10,124 nucleotides of DNA. Origin: Blautia faecis (GTDB taxonomy: Bacteria > Bacillota > Clostridia > Lachnospirales > Lachnospiraceae). Position numbers and translations under genes: made by a program. The notes below the pieces were generated by a model. That model did not search any database. It saw only the letters and a program-made list of their open reading frames with translations, and had not been told where the DNA came from. Shown one piece after another: positions 7,020-10,124 of the stretch (position 1 is its first letter; each line of letters begins with the position of its first letter). The stretch is from the NCBI RefSeq assembly GCF_020554845.1, contig NZ_JAJCIA010000064.1, positions 1-10,124 of the forward strand. Direction: 5' to 3'.

Positions 7020-7633
7020 CACAAAAGACAGGGAGGTTTGGGGCTTCTGGCAGAGAATTTTGTCTGTATTCATTGGAAAAAGAGGATATTGAGGAAACAC
7101 TGCAGCTTATGGACAGGTGCGTAGGCGAAAATCTGTATCAGAAAGAAGAGCTTGAGCAGGCCATTGGAAGCAGTGAACGGGCATTCCTTCTGCTGAGAAC
7201 TGCAGAAGGAGAGCTTGCAGGATATATTTATTACTATCTTACCAATGAGAAGCAGATTGCAGAGGATACCAGGCTTACGGAACAGAAAATCCAACGGGTA
7301 TGCCAGCAGGATACTTTGGCACCTGTTGGCAAGATTCAGTCAGTAGGAATAAAAGAAGCATTTCGCAGACAGGGTCTGGCAGTTGGGCTTATGAACTATG
7401 CATTGAATCAGTTTGCGGAGAAGGGCATAGGGGAAGTGTTTATCATCTGCTGGAATGCAGGCGGTAAAGTTCCTCTGGAAAGGGCACTTCAGGAATGTAA
7501 GTTTGTTCATCTTTTTTCTGCAAAGATGATCTGGTATAATAAAAAAGAACTTTATTGTCCATATTGCAAAGGACGCTGCAAGTGTGATGCAGAGGTCTAT
7601 TTTAAGAAAGTTAAGGAAAGGAATTGCAAATGA
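7016..7633 (+). CDS. GNAT-family N-acetyltransferase with C-terminal cysteine cluster
   Basis: A predicted acetyl-CoA-dependent acetyltransferase, 205 residues. The GNAT core includes the strand ELAGYIYYYLT (66-76) and the CoA-loop motif SVGIKEAFRRQGLAVGLM (109-126), with R118-Q-G-x-A as the acetyl-CoA pyrophosphate loop. VFIICWNAGG (141-150) is the next strand. After the domain comes an unusual tail (about 180-190) with cysteines C181, C184, C188 and C190, spaced CxxCxxxCxC, which could bind zinc or a metal cluster. The tail is followed by a Lys-rich end. It overlaps the methyltransferase by ATGA upstream and the phosphatase by ATGA downstream, so the three are co-translated. The substrate is unknown; a role paired with the methyltransferase is inference from coupling only. 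Confidence 0.85.
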   Translation: MTQKTGRFGASGREFCLYSLEKEDIEETLQLMDRCVGENLYQKEELEQAIGSSERAFLLLRTAEGELAGYIYYYLTNEKQIAEDTRLTEQKIQRVCQQDTLAPVGKIQSVGIKEAFRRQGLAVGLMNYALNQFAEKGIGEVFIICWNAGGKVPLERALQECKFVHLFSAKMIWYNKKELYCPYCKGRCKCDAEVYFKKVKERNCK

Positions 7634-9267
7634 AAATAAAACTTCTTCCTAAATTTATACTTTCACTTGGCGTGATCGGTGTAATCCTTACCATTGCCAT
7701 TTCTCTTTTCAGCTATAGAAGCTCCAGATCCTATCTGGAAAATCTATATGCACAGAGGGTAATGACGAACAGCAATAGTATTGCAGATATGATGTCGGTT
7801 TCGGATGTGAAGAAAATCCTGGCAGAAGGCGGGGACAAGACAGAAGAATATTCGGAAATGGTTACGTTGTTTAACAAGCTGAAAAAGGATGGCGATGTTA
7901 CATATCTGTCTCTGGTTGTTCCGGATGAAGACAGTGTTCATTTCTACATAGATGCCCTGGTTGAGGAATTGGGAGATGATCCTGCGAATCAGATTGCCTA
8001 TGGAAGTGACATTTTGTACACTGATGCTGCAAATCCTGATGATCCTGCTGACATGGAGAAATATATTACCATATGGAACCAGTATCAGCAGAATAAAGGT
8101 GTGGATCATCCGCTTGTGACGGACAACAGCTATGGCTATAATTACACGGGCATTTCGGTGATTCTGGACGAGAATGGAAAGGCTCTGGCAGAAATTCAGT
8201 ATATTCTGGATATGAAAGAGGTCAGGAATTATCTGAATTCCTTTCTTATCAATATGCTGCTGATTTCTTTTTGCATTATCGCAGTGACGATGGCTGCGTA
8301 TATTGTCTTTGTGCGAAAGACAATCACCAGACCGATCAGCAGGCTGGCTGATTTTACCCAGGAGATTACAGAGAGCGGAAAGTTTGAGAATCAGAGAATT
8401 ACCATGAAAACTGGTGATGAGATCGAGGCACTAAGTGACTCTTTTAACTTTATGATGGAAGAGCTTGAAAATTACATTGCCAATCTGTCCAAAGTGACTG
8501 CCGAGAAGGAGCGAATCGGCACTGAGCTGGATATTGCCAGGAATATTCAGGCATCCATGCTGCCATGTATTTTCCCGGCCTTTCCGGATCGTAAGGAATT
8601 TGATATTTATGCAACTATGACACCTGCAAAAGAAGTTGGCGGTGATTTTTACGATTTCTTCATGGTAGATGAGACACATCTGGCAATTGTTATGGCCGAT
8701 GTATCCGGAAAAGGTGTTCCGGCTGCGCTCTTTATGGTCATTGGAAAAACGCTTATCAAGGATCACACTACACCAGGAAGAGATTTGGGGGAGGTTTTCT
8801 CTACTGTAAATAATCTTCTTTGTGAGGCAAACAGTGAAGGCTTGTTTATCACTGCTTTTGAAGGTGTGTTGGATCTGGTGACAGGAGAGTTCTGTTTCGT
8901 AAATGCTGGACATGAAATGCCATTTATCTGTAAAGCAGGCGGCAGTTTTGAGGCATATAAGATCCGTCCAGGCTTTGTCCTTGCTGGATTTGAAGATATG
9001 AACTATAAAGCCGGCAGTATGACGCTGGATGTGGGAGATTTGATCTTCCAGTATACAGACGGTGTGACTGAGGCTACAAATGTAGAAAATCAGCTTTATG
9101 GAATGGAGCGTCTGGAGCAGGTTCTGAATCGTGTAAAAGACAGAACACCATCAGAAATTCTGCCTGAAGTGAAAAAAGATATTGATGCTTTTGTGGGAGA
9201 GGCACCGCAGTTTGATGATATTACCATGCTTTGCGTAGAGTATAAGGCGAAGATGGAAAAAGCATGA
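7630..9267 (+). CDS. Membrane HAMP-domain SpoIIE-type PP2C serine/threonine phosphatase
   Basis: A predicted membrane sensor phosphatase of 545 residues, similar in layout to RsbU/RsbP-type proteins that dephosphorylate anti-sigma-factor antagonists. From the N-terminus: a membrane segment (about 8-27); an extracytoplasmic sensor region (about 30-203, Cache-like in layout); a second membrane helix (about 205-227); a HAMP domain (about 228-285); a short coiled linker; then the PPM/SpoIIE catalytic domain (about 325-540). Metal-site motifs are EVGGDFYD (335-342), VMADVSGKG (354-362, D357), NAGHEMP (425-431), YTDGVTEA (475-482, D477) and QFDDIT (527-532). The ATG at 7630 is chosen over an in-frame TTG at 7624 because AAGGAAAGGA lies about 7 nt before it and it forms an ATGA overlap with the GNAT gene. 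No STAS or anti-sigma partner gene is in the window, so its target is encoded elsewhere. Confidence 0.93.
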   Translation: MKIKLLPKFILSLGVIGVILTIAISLFSYRSSRSYLENLYAQRVMTNSNSIADMMSVSDVKKILAEGGDKTEEYSEMVTLFNKLKKDGDVTYLSLVVPDEDSVHFYIDALVEELGDDPANQIAYGSDILYTDAANPDDPADMEKYITIWNQYQQNKGVDHPLVTDNSYGYNYTGISVILDENGKALAEIQYILDMKEVRNYLNSFLINMLLISFCIIAVTMAAYIVFVRKTITRPISRLADFTQEITESGKFENQRITMKTGDEIEALSDSFNFMMEELENYIANLSKVTAEKERIGTELDIARNIQASMLPCIFPAFPDRKEFDIYATMTPAKEVGGDFYDFFMVDETHLAIVMADVSGKGVPAALFMVIGKTLIKDHTTPGRDLGEVFSTVNNLLCEANSEGLFITAFEGVLDLVTGEFCFVNAGHEMPFICKAGGSFEAYKIRPGFVLAGFEDMNYKAGSMTLDVGDLIFQYTDGVTEATNVENQLYGMERLEQVLNRVKDRTPSEILPEVKKDIDAFVGEAPQFDDITMLCVEYKAKMEKA

Positions 9268-9273
9268 TCGGGC

Positions 9274-9325
9274 AAAAAAAGGCTGAATTCTGGAAATGAG
9301 ATAATTTCCGGAATTCAGCCTTTTT
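9274..9325. terminator. Bidirectional terminator between the phosphatase operon and upp
   Basis: A 17-bp stem (9281-9297 with 9304-9320, one G-U pair at 9291/9310) has a 6-nt loop GAGATA. A run of seven A residues precedes it (9274-9280) and five T residues follow (9321-9325). The symmetry gives a U-tract on both strands, so it can end the plus-strand operon and the minus-strand upp transcript. Confidence 0.93.
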
Positions 9326-9347
9326 CAAATATGCTCTGGTCAAAAAT

Positions 9348-9995
9348 CTATTTAGTACCAAAAATTCTGTCGCCTGCATCGCCAAGTCCCGGGCAGATAT
9401 AAGCGCGGTCGTTCAGTTCTCTGTCCAGATGTCCTACATAGATCTGCACATCCGGGTGCACCTCATGAAGTCGTTTCAGACCTTCCGGAGCAGCGATAAC
9501 AAACATACATTTAATGCTCTTTCCACCATGTTGTTTGATGAAGTTAACAGCGGAGATAGCAGAGCCGCCAGTTGCAAGCATGGGGTCAACCATAACGATG
9601 AGACGCTGGTCGATAGGATCCGGAAGCTTACAATAGTACTCATGAGGCTCATGAGTAACCGGGTCACGGTAAAGACCAATATGACCGATCTTGGCAGACG
9701 GAACCAGAGTGGTGATACCATTTACCATACCCAGACCTGCACGAAGTACAGGAACAACAGCAAGCTTCTTACCAGAAATCATAGGAGTTCTGCAAGTCTC
9801 AATAGGAGTCTCAACTTCAACATCCTCAAGAGGAAGATCGCGAAGAGCTTCAAAACCCATAAGAACTGCAATCTCCTCAATAAGTTTGCGGAATTCGTTT
9901 GTTCCGGTCTCCTTATTACGAAGAATGGAAATCTTATGCTGGATCAGCGGGTGATCCATAATAAAAACATTGTCCATATCTGAAAAATTTGACAT
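9348..9995 (-). CDS. upp: Uracil phosphoribosyltransferase
   Basis: Cytosolic salvage enzyme making UMP from uracil and PRPP. The 215-residue protein is close to the 208-209 residues of the E. coli and B. subtilis enzymes. It shows [10 protein letters not shown] (81-90), the PRPP-binding loop [11 protein letters not shown] (136-146), and the C-terminal uracil-binding segment [14 protein letters not shown] (201-214). The reading frame stays open to 10061, but the start at 9995 is chosen because a strong GGAGGT ribosome site (plus strand 10003-10008) stands 7 nt upstream and the extra 22 residues match nothing in the family. It converges on the phosphatase gene across a shared terminator. No uracil permease or PyrR-type leader is seen nearby. 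Confidence 0.97.
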   Translation of the reverse strand: MSNFSDMDNVFIMDHPLIQHKISILRNKETGTNEFRKLIEEIAVLMGFEALRDLPLEDVEVETPIETCRTPMISGKKLAVVPVLRAGLGMVNGITTLVPSAKIGHIGLYRDPVTHEPHEYYCKLPDPIDQRLIVMVDPMLATGGSAISAVNFIKQHGGKSIKCMFVIAAPEGLKRLHEVHPDVQIYVGHLDRELNDRAYICPGLGDAGDRIFGTK

Positions 9996-10049
9996 GATAA
10001 AAACCTCCGTAGTGTGATAAAGTTGCCATTGCCCTATGCAATAACAATC

Positions 10050-10117
10050 GTTACTGTTCACTCCGTGATCAGTAACACGCTTCGCGATGCACAGAAATCA
10101 TGCATTCGCATGATTTC
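10050..10117. repeat. Two adjacent hairpins, possible dispersed intergenic repeat
   Basis: Hairpin A pairs GTTACTG (10050-10056) with CAGTAAC (10070-10076), then after a T/T mismatch TCAC (10058-10061) with GTGA (10065-10068), closing on loop TCC. Hairpin B pairs GAAATCATGC (10094-10103) with GCATGATTTC (10108-10117) around loop ATTC and is perfect over 10 bp. GC-rich sequence lies between and after them. There is no T-run, so neither is a typical intrinsic terminator. They lie 55-122 bp upstream of the upp start, so they may be in its leader. A REP-like dispersed repeat is my preferred reading. Confidence 0.5.
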
Positions 10118-10124
10118 GCGCCGC

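Noticed and set aside
10014..10041. A upp promoter made of TTGCAT and TATCAC on the minus strand
   Set aside because: Transcription would start inside the ribosome binding site, leaving no usable leader.
9996..10061. A longer upp start at 10061
   Set aside because: The ribosome site is at 10003-10008, directly before 9995, and the extra residues are unlike upp proteins.
1..10124. CRISPR array, tRNA or rRNA genes, phage genes or a defence system
   Set aside because: No regularly spaced repeats, cloverleaf or rRNA signatures, or recognisable phage or defence genes were found on either strand.

Overview
The window looks like chromosomal DNA of a Gram-positive, low-to-moderate G+C anaerobe, most likely a Lachnospiraceae-type Clostridia member. 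This rests on strong AGGAGG-type ribosome sites, a T-box leader in front of an aminoacyl-tRNA synthetase gene, a SpoIIE-family phosphatase, and general codon style. The genus assignment is inference.

Layout, left to right. Positions 1-60 carry two imperfect direct repeats that look like the end of a transposable element lying outside the window. A promoter (84-112) then drives a long T-box leader (about 118-442) ending in a strong terminator, which controls metG (methionyl-tRNA synthetase, 507-2465). moaC and a mogA/moaB-type gene follow (2543-3537), overlapping by ATGA and closed by a strong terminator (3561-3618). From 3619 to about 5230 the DNA is decayed. It holds a short orphan coding remnant, a 160-bp MITE-like element with terminal inverted repeats flanked by TA, and on the minus strand an M20-family amidohydrolase pseudogene. 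That pseudogene lacks its N-terminus and is broken by one in-frame TAG.

A promoter at 5295-5324 starts a compact plus-strand operon: tatD, a SAM-dependent methyltransferase, a GNAT acetyltransferase with a C-terminal cysteine cluster, and a membrane-bound HAMP/SpoIIE-type PP2C phosphatase. The last three genes are joined by ATGA overlaps. A bidirectional terminator (9274-9325) separates this operon from the convergent upp gene (uracil phosphoribosyltransferase, minus strand). The right edge, upstream of upp, carries two adjacent hairpins that look like a dispersed repeat.

Functionally this is mostly housekeeping: translation, molybdenum cofactor synthesis, nucleic acid metabolism and pyrimidine salvage, plus one envelope-signalling gene. 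metG and tatD, near neighbours in many Firmicutes, are here separated by the moa pair and the decayed M20/MITE segment. I do not see a convincing undescribed multi-gene system. The best leads are the MITE-like element, the amber-interrupted M20 gene, and the methyltransferase-GNAT-phosphatase operon.
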